This document shows positions 29,311-39,976 of a DNA stretch of 64,000 bases, one piece after another. This stretch comes from Pseudomonadota bacterium. Its GTDB lineage: Bacteria > Pseudomonadota > Gammaproteobacteria > Halothiobacillales > Halothiobacillaceae. Where the stretch lies: assembly GCA_021801265.1 (NCBI GenBank), contig JAJYYE010000008.1:34783-98782 (forward strand), read 5' to 3'. The notes under the pieces were generated by a model. That model did no database searches. It saw only the letters and a list, made by a program, of their open reading frames with translations, and had not been told where the DNA came from. How positions within the stretch are numbered: position 1 is the stretch's first letter; the number at the start of each line of letters is the position of its first letter. Both the position numbers and the translations under genes were made by a program.

Positions 29311-31158
29311 TCATAAATCCACAGCAGAAGCGGCTTGCTCAGGCTCGGTAGGCGCGGCGGCGCGATATAGTCCAAGCAATATCCATCCCTCTTGCGGCGA
29401 GGGATCGTGACCGCTGCCCATGACGTGCATGATGCCGCGTGGCGAGATCAGCAGCAGCAATTGACCGCGCTCGGCGTAGGTTTCCTGGTACCGCACCCAG
29501 CCGAAGGCTTCGGTCAGGCGGGTGGTTGATATTTCGGCGCCCTGCTCGATCAACTGAAGCGAATCACCCAAGGAAGCCTGTTCGCCAAACATGGCACGGC
29601 CAGAAAATGTTGTAGAAAGGCGCTGCTGTGCCGAACCCGTCAGCTCTTGTGGCGTTTTGAGCACAAATACATTGCCTGCGCCAAACTCGTGTCGATAGCG
29701 AATGGCGGCCAGATTATTGATTTCCGGCTGAGCGGATACGGCGAATAATCGTCCTAAACCGACCAAATCCAGCCGCCGGTCTGCTGCTTCCGAAACCGGA
29801 TTGCCATAAAACGTTTCCAGCCCTTCCATTCGGGCTTGGCGAATATCGGCATAATTGGCATCGGCCAGCACCACGCGGTAACCCTGTTTTTTGAGGGCCT
29901 GCGCCAACATCCGTGAAAACGCGTTGATACCGACCATCAGCACGCCCCTGTCTTCGGGTAGTGCCACGCCCAAATACATCGCCAACGGACGCGCCGTGAG
30001 CGAGGCGCTCACCACGGTGCCCACGATGATGATAAAGGTCAGCGGCACCAACACTTCCGCCCCCGGCACGCCTTGTTGATCAAGTTTGAGCGCGAACAAG
30101 CCTGAAATCGCCGCCGCCACAATCCCGCGCGGGCCAATCCACGCAATCATGAGCTTTTCTCGCCAATTCAAGCCGGAGCCGATGGCACTGAGCCAGACCT
30201 TGAGCGGCTGTGCGATGAGCTGGATCGCCAGCAAGACGAGCAGCGCGCCAAACCCGACCGCCGAGAACATGGCCGGATGAATGCGCGCCGCCAACAAAAT
30301 AAACAGCCCCGAGATAAACAAAATGGTGAGCGATTCTTTGAAGTGCAACACATCGGCAAGCGGCACGCCGCGCATATTGGCCAGCAAAATACCCATGACA
30401 GTGACCGCCAGCAGACCAGACTCTTCCGCAGCAACGTTGGATGCCGTAAATACGGCCAGAACCGTCGCCAACACGACGACGTTAATCAGGTATTCCGGCA
30501 ACCAGTGCTGGCGTAGCGCTATGCCCAGGAGGTAACCGCCCGCCAACCCCAAGGCCAACCCCACCGATATGAGCGTCAAAAACGGGGAAATCACCACACT
30601 TAAACCGGTACCCGCGTGGGCGGGGCTCATGCGGGTAACGATAAATTCAAAGACGAGAACGGCCAGCACGGCACCGATCGGGTCGATGACAATGCTTTCC
30701 CAACGCAAAACTGTCGCGATTTTCTGCGTGGGTCGCACAATACGCAGCAGCGGCACAATGACGGTCGGCCCGGTCACCACGACCAAAGCCCCAAATAAAG
30801 CGGCCATCGACCAATCCAGCCCCACGAAATAATGCGCCGCAGCCGAGGCCACACCCCAGGAAACCAGCGCGCCGATGGATACCAATCGCCAGACGAACCC
30901 ACCGACTCCGCGCAATTGCGCAAATTGCAGGGTCAAGCTCCCCTCAAACAGAATGACCGCCACGGCGAGTGATACAAAAGGAAAGAGCAAATCACCCAAG
31001 AGTAAATCGGGCTGCAACCATCCGGTCACGGGGCCCAAAAACACCCCAATAATGAGCAAAAATAAAATCGCGGGGACTTTGGCACGCCATGCCAACCATT
31101 GTGCGGCGATGCCTGCCACGATGATGCCCGTCAGCGCCAGCAGAATCGACTCATGCAT
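29311..31158 (-). CDS. Na+/H+ antiporter, CPA1/NhaP type with TrkA-N domain
   Basis: A 615-residue protein. About 12 membrane helices occupy residues 5-395 and carry the CPA signature around FGALVVVTGPTVIVPLLR and WIGPRGIVAAAISGLFAL. Residues about 405-530 form a Rossmann RCK/TrkA-N domain (GVLMVGINAFSRMLAQAL, VVLADANYADI). A further soluble tail follows. It exchanges Na+ or K+ for protons across the inner membrane, with nucleotide-linked gating likely through the RCK part. GAGGAT lies 8 nt before the ATG. The gene is separate from nadA upstream. Confidence 0.9.
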   Translation of the reverse strand: MHESILLALTGIIVAGIAAQWLAWRAKVPAILFLLIIGVFLGPVTGWLQPDLLLGDLLFPFVSLAVAVILFEGSLTLQFAQLRGVGGFVWRLVSIGALVSWGVASAAAHYFVGLDWSMAALFGALVVVTGPTVIVPLLRIVRPTQKIATVLRWESIVIDPIGAVLAVLVFEFIVTRMSPAHAGTGLSVVISPFLTLISVGLALGLAGGYLLGIALRQHWLPEYLINVVVLATVLAVFTASNVAAEESGLLAVTVMGILLANMRGVPLADVLHFKESLTILFISGLFILLAARIHPAMFSAVGFGALLVLLAIQLIAQPLKVWLSAIGSGLNWREKLMIAWIGPRGIVAAAISGLFALKLDQQGVPGAEVLVPLTFIIIVGTVVSASLTARPLAMYLGVALPEDRGVLMVGINAFSRMLAQALKKQGYRVVLADANYADIRQARMEGLETFYGNPVSEAADRRLDLVGLGRLFAVSAQPEINNLAAIRYRHEFGAGNVFVLKTPQELTGSAQQRLSTTFSGRAMFGEQASLGDSLQLIEQGAEISTTRLTEAFGWVRYQETYAERGQLLLLISPRGIMHVMGSGHDPSPQEGWILLGLYRAAAPTEPEQAASAVDL

Positions 31159-31240
31159 CGTTCATCCTCATAATGGATTGATGGTGATTAACATCATGGG
31201 AAGCAGCAGTAAACCATTAAAACCGTAGGTGATGACGGTT

Positions 31241-32320
31241 TTAGGAACGGGGCGTAATCAACCCTTGGTCGCGGGAAAATGCCAGCATGCGATCCAGCGA
31301 ACGCACCGCGTTAACTCGAATAGTTTCGGGCACATGAATTTCATGTTCCGCAGGATGTTCCAGCGCGGCCAGTACATTTTCCAGGCCGTTCATGGCCATC
31401 CACGGGCAATGCGCGCAGGAAATGCATTGCGTGGAACCGCCGCTGGTCGGTGCTTCAATCAGGGTTTTATGCGGTACGGCCTGCTGCATCTTGTAAAAAA
31501 TGCCGTTATCGGTGGCGACAATCAGCGTTTCATTCGGCAAGCGGACAGCGGCGCGAATCAGTTGGCTGGTCGAACCCACGACATCAGCCAGCTCAACCAC
31601 CGCCTTGGGCGATTCGGGATGCACGATGATGGCGGCTTCGGGATGTTGGCGCTTAAGTTCGACCAGCGCCTCAGCGGCAAACTCATTATGCACCACGCAA
31701 TCACCCTGCCAGAGCAGCATGTCCGCACCGGTTTTTTCCTGAATGTAACGCCCCAGATGCCGATCCGGTGCCCAGATGATTTTTTCGCCCAAGGCCTTGA
31801 GATGCCCCACGATCTGCAAAGCGTTAGAACTCGTCACGACCCAGTCGGCGCGTGCCTTGACTGCTGCTGACGTATTGGCATACACCACGACGGTTCGGTC
31901 GGGATTGGCATCGCAAAAGGCGGCAAACTCGGTGGCGGGGCAGCTGAGATCGAGCGAACACTCGGCCTTGAGCGTCGGCATGATCACCCGTTTTTCCGGA
32001 CTCAGAATTTTCGCGGTTTCGCCCATGAAGCGCACGCCGCACACGACCAAGGTTTGCGCTGGGTGCGCCGCGCCAAAGGCGGCCATATCGAGTGAATCTG
32101 ACACGCGCCCGCCCGTGTCATCCGCCAGTTTTTGCAGCGCAGCATCCACATAAAAATGCACGATCATGACGGCATTCTGCTTGATTAATTCGGCTTTGAT
32201 GCGCGTGATTAAATCTGCCTCTTGCGCAGCGTTCAATTTGGATGCAGGAGCGCTTTCACCCGCCAGTTGTTGAATGCGGGCCACCAGCGCTGCGGGGATT
32301 TCAGTGGATAAATCGGTCAT
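31241..32320 (-). CDS. nadA: Quinolinate synthase A
   Basis: A 359-residue [4Fe-4S] enzyme condensing iminoaspartate with DHAP to quinolinate in NAD synthesis. Motifs: [102 protein letters not shown]. The three cluster cysteines are present. The ATG overlaps the DUF4276 stop by 4 nt (ATGA), an unusual partner for nadA. Confidence 0.97.
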   Translation of the reverse strand: MTDLSTEIPAALVARIQQLAGESAPASKLNAAQEADLITRIKAELIKQNAVMIVHFYVDAALQKLADDTGGRVSDSLDMAAFGAAHPAQTLVVCGVRFMGETAKILSPEKRVIMPTLKAECSLDLSCPATEFAAFCDANPDRTVVVYANTSAAVKARADWVVTSSNALQIVGHLKALGEKIIWAPDRHLGRYIQEKTGADMLLWQGDCVVHNEFAAEALVELKRQHPEAAIIVHPESPKAVVELADVVGSTSQLIRAAVRLPNETLIVATDNGIFYKMQQAVPHKTLIEAPTSGGSTQCISCAHCPWMAMNGLENVLAALEHPAEHEIHVPETIRVNAVRSLDRMLAFSRDQGLITPRS

Positions 32321-32979
32321 AACACACCTCCCAAATCATCGATTTTTTGTAGCCAACCATGAAAATGCGGACAGGCCGCACGCATCGCATCGATCCCAAT
32401 GGCCTCGGCAATCAAGGCACCATGAAGTGGTTTTTGATAACCGGGCATTGCCGCTAAAACGCGCTTTGATGGTGCCATGTGCGGGCTTTCGTTGATGTCT
32501 TCGGGTGAGTCATGGCATGACGCTGCTGCTTTAAGTTCCCTCACACATTCTTCGTCATTAGCCCAGTCGCCAAATTTTTCTGGCGCGGTAAAAAGAAGTG
32601 CCTCGAACTCATGCACGAGCAGATTGGGTATGAAATTGCGCTCGTTAATGTTCTGCGTCAACTTATCCTCAATAAATGAGGCTTTTTGATGACCACTGCC
32701 CTGAAATGGATAGTCGGCCGCATCTTTTCCTGGGAAATCGTTAGGTAAGGCGTACAAATCGAAAATAGTTGAAACAAAGGCGGAGCCTTCCTGACGGCAC
32801 AGCTTGATCAGCTGAGGCTTGACTTTGGCATAGCTCACCACGCCACCTTTGAAACCTGGGCTCGTGCTCACAATAATCGGCGTAATAAATACCTGCCGTC
32901 GTGCGTAGTGCGGCGCAAGCACATCACGTACAAAAACCTCTTCAGACTGCCCCTCAACCAAAAGAAGGAGACGCATCAT
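32317..32979 (-). CDS. DUF4276 family protein (TOPRIM-like), partner of the ATPase upstream
   Basis: A 220-residue protein starting [14 protein letters not shown], with Glu 9 and then a FDLYAL segment around Asp 74, followed by [11 protein letters not shown]. This Glu...Asp-x-Tyr layout after a first strand is reminiscent of TOPRIM nucleases, and DUF4276 proteins commonly pair with an AAA ATPase, as here. ATG 32979 overlaps the ATPase stop by 4 nt, and its own stop overlaps nadA in the same way. The longer frame to 33015 reads into the ATPase gene. Function is inferred: nuclease half of a two-gene defence-like module. Confidence 0.7.
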   Translation of the reverse strand: MMRLLLLVEGQSEEVFVRDVLAPHYARRQVFITPIIVSTSPGFKGGVVSYAKVKPQLIKLCRQEGSAFVSTIFDLYALPNDFPGKDAADYPFQGSGHQKASFIEDKLTQNINERNFIPNLLVHEFEALLFTAPEKFGDWANDEECVRELKAAASCHDSPEDINESPHMAPSKRVLAAMPGYQKPLHGALIAEAIGIDAMRAACPHFHGWLQKIDDLGGVL

Positions 32980-34079
32980 CGCGAGGGGCTCCCGCCAAGA
33001 AGATTTTTCTTCCATAAGTCGCCAAGACTATATTCTTCAAGCCATGTACCCAGCCGCCCGACATCAAGCCGCTTAAATACCGAAGCGCCATCCTGCTTAT
33101 CAACCACGATCAAATCTTCAGCATTAAACTCATTCACCAGTTCAACCGACTGCGTGGACACGATCATCTGCTTTTGTGTTGCCGCTGAACGCATAAGTGA
33201 AGCTAAAACCGTGATTGCGAAAGGATGTAAACCCAGCTCAGGCTCATCAATCAAGATAGTGGCGGGCATAAAGCCTTCTGGCTGCAAAAGCACTGTGGCA
33301 AGGCAGATGAAACGCAAGGTTCCATCGGACAAGGCGCTGGCAGTAAACGGCACATCCTGCCCAAGCTCCGTCCATTCAAGTTGAATTTTTTCTGGGTTAT
33401 CTACCGTGGGGCGCAAGTGAAAATCGCCAAAAAAAGGCGCGACCAACTGAATGGTTTTGACAATGCGTCTGTAGTGCACTGCATGATGGGTTTTTAAGCG
33501 GTAAAGAAAAGCGGCAAGATTACGCGCATCGTCACGCAGATATTCATTGTCATTAATGCCGTGAATCTGTTTAACCAATGCACTCCGACTCGTATCGTGA
33601 AAGTGATAAAGTCGCCAGCTCCTCATGGTGGGCACCACGAAATCATAGATAGCCGTGCGATTTTTTTCCCCATCCGCGTAAGACTCAAAATGCCCTGACT
33701 GGGGTCGCCAATCTCCCCGCACATTCCACCAAAGCGCTTCATGCGCAAACATCATTCGATTGTCTTGTGTCGGTTTAAGGGTAAATTTGTAGCCGTTATT
33801 ACCGAAGTAGAGTTCGGCGTGCAACTCTTCAGTCTTTTTCCGCCCGAAATGCAGAAGTGCATCCGGGCCGCCCGCATCGCCCACTGATGTTTGAAGCTGC
33901 TGATCGAGAATGCGGTTAATTAAGCGAAAAAAACCAATAAAATTCGACTTGCCTGCACCATTGGCACCGATGAGAACGTTCAATGCCCCCAGCGTAATAT
34001 CGCACTCAGTAATGGATTGGTAGCCGCGCAAAACAAGGCGAGAAAGTTGATCTGATGCTTGCACGGCTTTGCTCATCAT
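32976..34079 (-). CDS. AAA ATPase, ABC/OLD-like (AAA_21 type)
   Basis: A 367-residue ATPase. The Walker A loop is LIGANGAGKSNF (residues 38-45), an ABC-like signature region SALSDGTLRFICL follows at about 265-280, and Walker B with the catalytic Glu is ATILIDEPELGLHP. STQSVELVNEF sits at the H-loop position, where the family often has a His. The coiled-coil insertion of RecF-like proteins is short. This architecture is that of ATPases in OLD, PARIS and AbiL-type systems. It lies 18 nt after the aspS stop and is coupled to the DUF4276 gene. Start at 34079 or the adjacent Met codon. Confidence 0.75.
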   Translation of the reverse strand: MMSKAVQASDQLSRLVLRGYQSITECDITLGALNVLIGANGAGKSNFIGFFRLINRILDQQLQTSVGDAGGPDALLHFGRKKTEELHAELYFGNNGYKFTLKPTQDNRMMFAHEALWWNVRGDWRPQSGHFESYADGEKNRTAIYDFVVPTMRSWRLYHFHDTSRSALVKQIHGINDNEYLRDDARNLAAFLYRLKTHHAVHYRRIVKTIQLVAPFFGDFHLRPTVDNPEKIQLEWTELGQDVPFTASALSDGTLRFICLATVLLQPEGFMPATILIDEPELGLHPFAITVLASLMRSAATQKQMIVSTQSVELVNEFNAEDLIVVDKQDGASVFKRLDVGRLGTWLEEYSLGDLWKKNLLGGSPSR

Positions 34080-34097
34080 GTTGTTCCAGACACCGCG

Positions 34098-35888
34098 TTA
34101 TTCCGCCTTTTCCACCACGGGTTTGCGTATGCGAATCGACAATTCGCGCAATTGTGCTTCATCGACTTCACCGGGGGCATTGGTGAGCGGGCAGGCAGCG
34201 GATTGGGTTTTCGGGAAAGCGATCACTTCACGAATCGAGGTCGCGCCGCTCATCAGCATAACGACCCGATCAACACCGAAGGCCAACCCGGCCATCGGTG
34301 GCGCACCATATTTGAGCGCATCCAGCAGGAAGCCGAATTTTTCTTCGGCTTGTTCGGCAGAAATGCCCAGCAATTCGAATACGCGCTTTTGCTGTGTCAA
34401 GTCATGAATACGCACGGAACCACCACCCAGCTCGAAGCCGTTCAGCACAAAATCGTACGCGCGGGAGCGAACGACTTCGGGATTGGTTTCCAGCATCGCC
34501 AAATCCTCTTGATTCGGCGCGGTAAACGGGTGATGCAGGGCGTAGTACCGGCCTTCCTTTTCATCAAATTCAAACATCGGGAATTCGGTGACCCACAGCG
34601 GGCGAAAACCGGCTTCGGCAATACCTAAATCGTGACCGAGCTTGACGCGCAAGGCACCCAGTGACTCGTTGACGATTTTGGCTTTATCGGCACCGAAAAA
34701 TACAAGGTCACCGGTTTGTGCGCCGGTACGGCTCATAATGCCGGCAATGGCTTCGTCGGTTAAGAATTTCAGAATAGGCGATTGCAGGCCATCGCGTCCC
34801 GTGGCGGCATCGTTGACCTTGATGTAGGCCAGGCCTTTCGCGCCGAAAATCGACACATACTTGGTGTAATCGTCGATGGCGCTGCGCGGCAGCGCGTTGC
34901 CGTTCGGCACGCGCAACGCGGCAATCCGACCACGCGGATCGTTGGCGGGGCCGGAGAATACCTTGAACTCCACATCAACCAGTAAATCGGCGATATCAAC
35001 GAGCTCAAGCGGAATGCGCAAATCGGGTTTATCGGAACCGAACCGGCGCATGGCTTCTGCCCACGTCAAACGGGGCAGCGGTTTGGGCAATGCGACTTCG
35101 ATGGTTTGCGCGAACAGATGCCGCATCATGTCTTCAGTCAGCGTCATCACGTCTTCTTCATCGAGGAAACTGGTTTCGATGTCGAGCTGGGTGAACTCCG
35201 GCTGGCGGTCGGCGCGCAAATCCTCATCGCGGAAGCATTTGACGATTTGGTAATAGCGCTCCAGCCCGGCGACCATCAGCAATTGCTTGAACAACTGTGG
35301 TGATTGCGGCAGGGCGAAAAACTCGCCCGGATGGGTGCGCGAGGGCACAAGGTAATCGCGTGCGCCTTCAGGGGTAGCGCGGGTAAGTACGGGTGTTTCG
35401 ACATCGATAAATCCGGCATTATCCAGATATTGACGCATGGCACGGGTGACCTGATGCCGCAAACGCAACTTGGCCAGCATCTCTGGGCGACGCAAATCGA
35501 GGTAGCGATACCGCAGGCGATGCTCCTCACTCACCCGCTCATCATCGATTTGGAACGGCAAAGGTTCGGAGCGATTTAAAATATCCAACCCCAAACCCAA
35601 AACTTCAATCTGTCCACTCACGATATTGGGGTTTTCAGTGCCCGCCGGACGGCGACGCACTTTACCGCGCACGCTAATCACAAATTCGCTGCGTAGGCTT
35701 TCCGCAGTAGCAAACACCGTGAGGTCATCAGGATCGAACACAATTTGCACCATGCCGTCGCGGTCGCGCAGATCGACAAAAATCACGCCACCATGATCGC
35801 GGCGGCGATTCACCCAGCCCACGAGGGTGATTTCTTGATCCAAAACGGCCAGATCAACCTGGCCTGCCGTGTGGCTGCGCATACTCAT
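34098..35888 (-). CDS. aspS: Aspartyl-tRNA synthetase
   Basis: A 596-residue bacterial-type class II synthetase. It has the N-terminal anticodon-binding OB fold ([26 protein letters not shown]), motif 2 ([20 protein letters not shown]), the GAD insertion domain ([19 protein letters not shown]) and motif 3 ([13 protein letters not shown]). It charges tRNA-Asp; whether it also charges tRNA-Asn cannot be settled from the window. DUF502 lies upstream, as in many Gammaproteobacteria. Confidence 0.98.
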   Translation of the reverse strand: MSMRSHTAGQVDLAVLDQEITLVGWVNRRRDHGGVIFVDLRDRDGMVQIVFDPDDLTVFATAESLRSEFVISVRGKVRRRPAGTENPNIVSGQIEVLGLGLDILNRSEPLPFQIDDERVSEEHRLRYRYLDLRRPEMLAKLRLRHQVTRAMRQYLDNAGFIDVETPVLTRATPEGARDYLVPSRTHPGEFFALPQSPQLFKQLLMVAGLERYYQIVKCFRDEDLRADRQPEFTQLDIETSFLDEEDVMTLTEDMMRHLFAQTIEVALPKPLPRLTWAEAMRRFGSDKPDLRIPLELVDIADLLVDVEFKVFSGPANDPRGRIAALRVPNGNALPRSAIDDYTKYVSIFGAKGLAYIKVNDAATGRDGLQSPILKFLTDEAIAGIMSRTGAQTGDLVFFGADKAKIVNESLGALRVKLGHDLGIAEAGFRPLWVTEFPMFEFDEKEGRYYALHHPFTAPNQEDLAMLETNPEVVRSRAYDFVLNGFELGGGSVRIHDLTQQKRVFELLGISAEQAEEKFGFLLDALKYGAPPMAGLAFGVDRVVMLMSGATSIREVIAFPKTQSAACPLTNAPGEVDEAQLRELSIRIRKPVVEKAE

Positions 35889-35929
35889 GGTGCAATTCCA
35901 TTCTTAAAAATTCAGTAAGGGCAGGCAGT

Positions 35930-36607
35930 TTAGCCGGATATGGTTGGGTTTTCGAGCGCTGGCTCAGGGGATACCGTTTTTATCGGCACTGATTTGGGTG
36001 TCACGACGCCCAGCGAGATCACCATCCGAAAACCTTCTTCAACCGACATATCCAGCTCAATTAACTCGTATTCCGGCACCATGATGACAAACCCCGAGGT
36101 GGGATTTGGCGCGGTGGGCACAAACACGGTAATCAGTTTTTGGGCCGTTTTTTCCTGTACCTCAACCACAGGGTCACCCGCTAAAAACGCGAGCGACCAG
36201 CAATCTTTTCGCGGATACTCCACCAAAACCACGTTGCGAAATGAGCGGGAATCCTGCGATACGAAGGTTTCAATCACTTGCTTGACGGCGGAATACACAC
36301 TACGCACCAGGGGGATGCGACTCAATACGGATTCACCCATCGAAATCAGCTTGCGCCCCAGGAAATTGGCTACCAGTGCGCCGGTCACTAACACGATGAT
36401 CACGGCCATCACCGCACCGAGACCTGGAATATTAAACCCTAATAGGGTTTCGGGGCGATAAGCCCGCGGCAGCAGCAGGATGGTTTGATCCATAAAGCCG
36501 ACGACCGCATTAATCACCCAAAAAGTAATCGCTAACGGCGCCCAAACCAGTACGCCCGCCACTAACCATTTACGCAAGGTAGAAACCTTTTTACCGACTT
36601 CACTCAT
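35930..36607 (-). CDS. DUF502 family membrane protein
   Basis: A 225-residue protein with two N-terminal membrane helices (WLVAGVLVWAPLAITFWVI and AVMAVIIVLVTGALVANFLG) and a soluble domain containing FRNVVLVEYPRKDCWSLAFLAG and FVPTAPNPTSGFVIMVP. These two motifs define DUF502. Function unknown. It precedes aspS in the same direction with 41 nt between. Confidence 0.9.
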   Translation of the reverse strand: MSEVGKKVSTLRKWLVAGVLVWAPLAITFWVINAVVGFMDQTILLLPRAYRPETLLGFNIPGLGAVMAVIIVLVTGALVANFLGRKLISMGESVLSRIPLVRSVYSAVKQVIETFVSQDSRSFRNVVLVEYPRKDCWSLAFLAGDPVVEVQEKTAQKLITVFVPTAPNPTSGFVIMVPEYELIELDMSVEEGFRMVISLGVVTPKSVPIKTVSPEPALENPTISG

Positions 36608-36627
36608 TATTTTTACTCATGCTGCAC

Positions 36628-37065
36628 TCAAATTCCGACACGGCCATAAGAGCCAATCGCCGCTAAAAGACTCAACGCTGCAACCGCCGTCAACCCGGTA
36701 CGCAGCGCCCCGTATCCGAGCCGCTGGCCGATTCCACCGAACCACAACCGGTCAATCCACCAGCACAACAGCAGAAGCAAAATGAACGCGGACAAGGCCA
36801 GGATCGACCACGGCAACAACACCGCGCCCCAAGCCAACATGGCAGGGGCCACGCCCAACAACATATGCTTGCGCGCGTGCTCCGGCCGACTCAAGGCTAC
36901 GCCCCAATGCATGCCACCGAGGAATGAAATAATCAGGGCGGCATACACGGCGAGGGCGTGAATCAGCGGCGCATGCCACTCAGCTGGCCCAAACCACGTC
37001 GCCACAGTCAAGCCAATAAACGGCAGCAACCCGGCCACACCCAAAAAATAAACACGTAACCGCAT
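36628..37065 (-). CDS. DUF3429 family membrane protein
   Basis: A 145-residue protein with about five membrane helices. LLPFIGLTVATW followed by ALIISFLGGMHWGVAL is the DUF3429 signature. Function unknown. TTAGGAG lies about 8 nt before the ATG. It ends 20 nt ahead of the DUF502 gene and is likely co-transcribed. Confidence 0.85.
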   Translation of the reverse strand: MRLRVYFLGVAGLLPFIGLTVATWFGPAEWHAPLIHALAVYAALIISFLGGMHWGVALSRPEHARKHMLLGVAPAMLAWGAVLLPWSILALSAFILLLLLCWWIDRLWFGGIGQRLGYGALRTGLTAVAALSLLAAIGSYGRVGI

Positions 37066-37179
37066 GGCATCTGACTCCTAAGGAACAGAAGAACGGCGGT
37101 CAGTGTGCCATAGCGGGCAACTTTGGGGCGATTAATCCGCGAGGAATCACGTGGGCAGATTCAGTCCATTGGGCACCAA

Positions 37180-37203
37180 GTCGGGGGTCAATCCCCTCCT
37201 ACA
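37180..37203 (-). repeat. REP-like intergenic element, copy 4 (inverted)
   Basis: GTCGGGGGTCAATCCCCTCC followed by TAC, the inverse complement of the unit at 5982. It lies between the uracil-DNA glycosylase and DUF3429 genes. Confidence 0.7.
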
Positions 37204-37232
37204 GTTTGGGCGGAAGCCTTCTGCTAAACCGA

Positions 37233-37814
37233 CTATCTTGCCCGCACTTCAGCAATGCGTGATCGGACTTCAGGCAGCAGCTCGCGCTCGAACCACGGAT
37301 TGCGTTTAAGCCAGAGATTGTTTCTGGGACTCGGGTGTGGCAGCGGGACTTTTTCTGGCCAGAACTGGCGCCAGGATGCCACAAGCTCGGTGAGCGTGGC
37401 CTGCGTCGAGCCAAAATGATAGGCCTGCGCGTAGCGGCCAATGACCAAGGTGAGTTCAAGCTGGCCCAATCCATCAAGCAAGGTACCACGCCAAGCGGGC
37501 GCGCATTCAGGCCTCGGCGGGAGATCACCGGATTTCCCCGTACCGGGATAACAAAAACCCATCGGTAAGATGGCCACGACCGTAGGGTCGTAAAACTCGT
37601 CCCGCGATAGACCCAGCCACATTCGCAAACGATCGCCGCTGACATCGTTAAAGGGAATACCGGCCCGATGCGCCGCCTTGCCCGGCGCCTGACCCGCGAT
37701 CAGAATCCTTGCCTGCGAATCGAACTGCAGAATGGGTCGCGGTGGGAACGGCAGATGGTCGGCGCAAATCTGGCAAGCGCGGACTTGTTCAATCAGCGGT
37801 GGCTTTGCGTCCAT
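37233..37814 (-). CDS. Uracil-DNA glycosylase family protein
   Basis: A 193-residue protein of the uracil-DNA glycosylase superfamily. ILIAGQAPGKAAHRAGIPFND corresponds to motif 1, and LPHPSPRNNLWLKRNPWFE contains the HPSP motif of the leucine loop. Two Cys near the N-terminus (VRACQICADH) and the FCYPGTGKSGD segment recall the [4Fe-4S]-binding family 4, but the full cluster motif is not certain. Role: excision of uracil or a related base. ATG 37814 fits; the longer frame runs into the chemoreceptor gene. Confidence 0.82.
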   Translation of the reverse strand: MDAKPPLIEQVRACQICADHLPFPPRPILQFDSQARILIAGQAPGKAAHRAGIPFNDVSGDRLRMWLGLSRDEFYDPTVVAILPMGFCYPGTGKSGDLPPRPECAPAWRGTLLDGLGQLELTLVIGRYAQAYHFGSTQATLTELVASWRQFWPEKVPLPHPSPRNNLWLKRNPWFERELLPEVRSRIAEVRAR

Positions 37815-37839
37815 CTTACGTGCCCCACAACCCTGCAGA

Positions 37840-39846
37840 TTAAATCTTGAATTGCCGCACCAACTCCGCCAGTGTCCGGGCTTGTTGCGCCACGCCCGCA
37901 CCTGAATCTGCCGTTTCGGCGGCGGCTTTCGCGGTTTCGGCGGCGGTACCGCTAATGGATTCGATATTCTGCTTCATGCCGCTGGCAACGGCGGTTTGTT
38001 CTTCGGAGGCGGCGGCAATTCGCACGTTCATATCACTTAATTGCCCAAAAGCCTGGGCAATATTCGCCAGCATTTGATTGGCCTCGGTGATCGCATCTAA
38101 ACTTTCATGGCTCACGCCCCGGCCTTCGCCCATCGCCGTGACGGCCTCATGCGCGCCAGTTTGTAGCTGCGAGATGATGTCCGAAATCTCACGTGTTGAT
38201 GCCTGAGTGCGCGTCGCCAACGAACGAACCTCTTCAGCCACCACGGCAAAACCGCGCCCGTGCTCCCCGGCGCGAGCGGCTTCGATGGCGGCATTCAGGG
38301 CCAACAGATTGGTTTGATCCGCAATGGCGCGAATGACGTCCAACACCTTGCCGATGGTTTTGCTTTGGGTTGACAGCTCGTGAATTTTTTCTTCAGCTCG
38401 CAATAAAACCCCGTCCAATTGCTCGGCATTCTGCGCACTCAGGGTGACTTTGGCCAAGCCTTCACGCAATTTCTCATTGGCATCCTGCACCGAGGCACTG
38501 GCCATTTCAGCGCTGCGCGCGACATCCTCAGCGGCTTCTAAGGTTTGGCTCATGCCGGTCACCAGGGCATCGGTATCCCGGGCCTGTCGCCCAGCCCCTC
38601 GCTGCCCACGCAACGACGACGCGGTCAGTTGGTCGGCTGAATCGCCAAGGGAGCGGGTTGTCATCACGACTTGCGTCACGAGCTTATGCGCAGTTTCTGC
38701 AAAGGTATTAAAGGCCTGGCTCACGTCGGCAATTTCATCTTGACCGTTAATCGGCAAGCGCCGAGTTAAATCGCCATCGCCCTCGGCAATATCCCGCATC
38801 CGCTCAGCCACGCGCCGCAAAGGCGACGAAATACTGAACATGGAGAGCAAGGCCAGAATCCCAACCACGATAATTCCCAGCACGACCAGCCCTACTTGGC
38901 CGTAGGTAATGCGGGTAATGGTGTTATCGAGCACTTGAGACTGGCCGTTGATTTGTTGACGCTGGGCCTGAACAATTTGGTTTACCGTGTGTTCAACCCG
39001 ACTAAAAGCGGGATCGAGCTCGGTCCGCATCAAATACGCGTCCATCCGCCATTTGTCCGATTTATGGATGGCAAATGCCTTATCGGCTTGGTCGATAAAC
39101 TCGGGCAGTTTTTTGAGGAGCTGGTCGACAGCGTCCTGCTGCTCGAAGGTAAGGATATTGGCGTAGTTTTTGTTAATTTCCTCGGTACGCTTCAGCACCT
39201 CGGCAGAATAGAGTTTGAAATTATTCTCCAGCGCGGGGCTGCGAAACGCCATAAAACCCCGCAATCCGGCCACCACATCGCCCCACTCGCCCCGCAAACG
39301 GGCAAAATCCAGTACCAACGCCCGGCGGCTAATCGTGCCGGCTTCTGCGTCGGCTTCTGCGCTAATCAACGTGCTCATTAGTCCGGAAATTTGAATCGCC
39401 ATCGGGTTCACATTTTGATTCGCGTACTCCATACCCGGCATGTTGAGTTTGTCGTCACCCGAGATTTTCATCACCGCATTGGCCTCAGTCACAAACTGCT
39501 TGAGCTGCGCATCGAGGTCATCCATCGAATCACTGGAATGCAGTTTTAATGCCGCCTGCTCTTGACCAATACCGGCAATCGCCGCATCAAAACGCTGCCG
39601 ATCGGTCGGGCTTTTGCTTTGCAAGAACAACCCCACCGAGGCCATCGAGCGCTCCAGCTGAATCCGAATCGCATCGGCGGCAAAGGCGGCGGGCTGGCGC
39701 TGTTGAATCACCTCGGTGGCCACCCCTTTAATGCGGCCCATGTTGAGATATGTCAGCACGGCCATCGAAAACATCACCAGCAAAATCAAGCCGTACCCAA
39801 ACAGGTTTTTTTGTGCGATGGAAAAGCGGGCGATCCAGTGATTCAT
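37840..39846 (-). CDS. Methyl-accepting chemotaxis protein
   Basis: A 668-residue chemoreceptor. TM1 spans about residues 12-33, followed by a 270-residue helical periplasmic sensor, and TM2 lies about 310-335 (TYGQVGLVVLGIIVVGILALL). A HAMP domain (SSPLRRVAERMRDIAEGDGDL) follows. The signalling hairpin is VIRAIADQTNLLALNAAIEAARAGEHGRGFAVVAEEVRSLA, the invariant CheA/CheW contact, here split over the tip. The ligand is not predictable. There are no che genes in the window. GGAACT lies just before the ATG. Confidence 0.93.
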   Translation of the reverse strand: MNHWIARFSIAQKNLFGYGLILLVMFSMAVLTYLNMGRIKGVATEVIQQRQPAAFAADAIRIQLERSMASVGLFLQSKSPTDRQRFDAAIAGIGQEQAALKLHSSDSMDDLDAQLKQFVTEANAVMKISGDDKLNMPGMEYANQNVNPMAIQISGLMSTLISAEADAEAGTISRRALVLDFARLRGEWGDVVAGLRGFMAFRSPALENNFKLYSAEVLKRTEEINKNYANILTFEQQDAVDQLLKKLPEFIDQADKAFAIHKSDKWRMDAYLMRTELDPAFSRVEHTVNQIVQAQRQQINGQSQVLDNTITRITYGQVGLVVLGIIVVGILALLSMFSISSPLRRVAERMRDIAEGDGDLTRRLPINGQDEIADVSQAFNTFAETAHKLVTQVVMTTRSLGDSADQLTASSLRGQRGAGRQARDTDALVTGMSQTLEAAEDVARSAEMASASVQDANEKLREGLAKVTLSAQNAEQLDGVLLRAEEKIHELSTQSKTIGKVLDVIRAIADQTNLLALNAAIEAARAGEHGRGFAVVAEEVRSLATRTQASTREISDIISQLQTGAHEAVTAMGEGRGVSHESLDAITEANQMLANIAQAFGQLSDMNVRIAAASEEQTAVASGMKQNIESISGTAAETAKAAAETADSGAGVAQQARTLAELVRQFKI

Positions 39847-39976
39847 CGAAGAGTTCCTTGTATTTATTTAAATGGGTGCGGGGCATGGGGAAATGAGCGC
39901 TTAGGCAAGCTATCGGCCACCGGGTCACAAACTTGAGCCCCCGCACGCCCAAGATCTCGTTCTGGCACGCAACACC

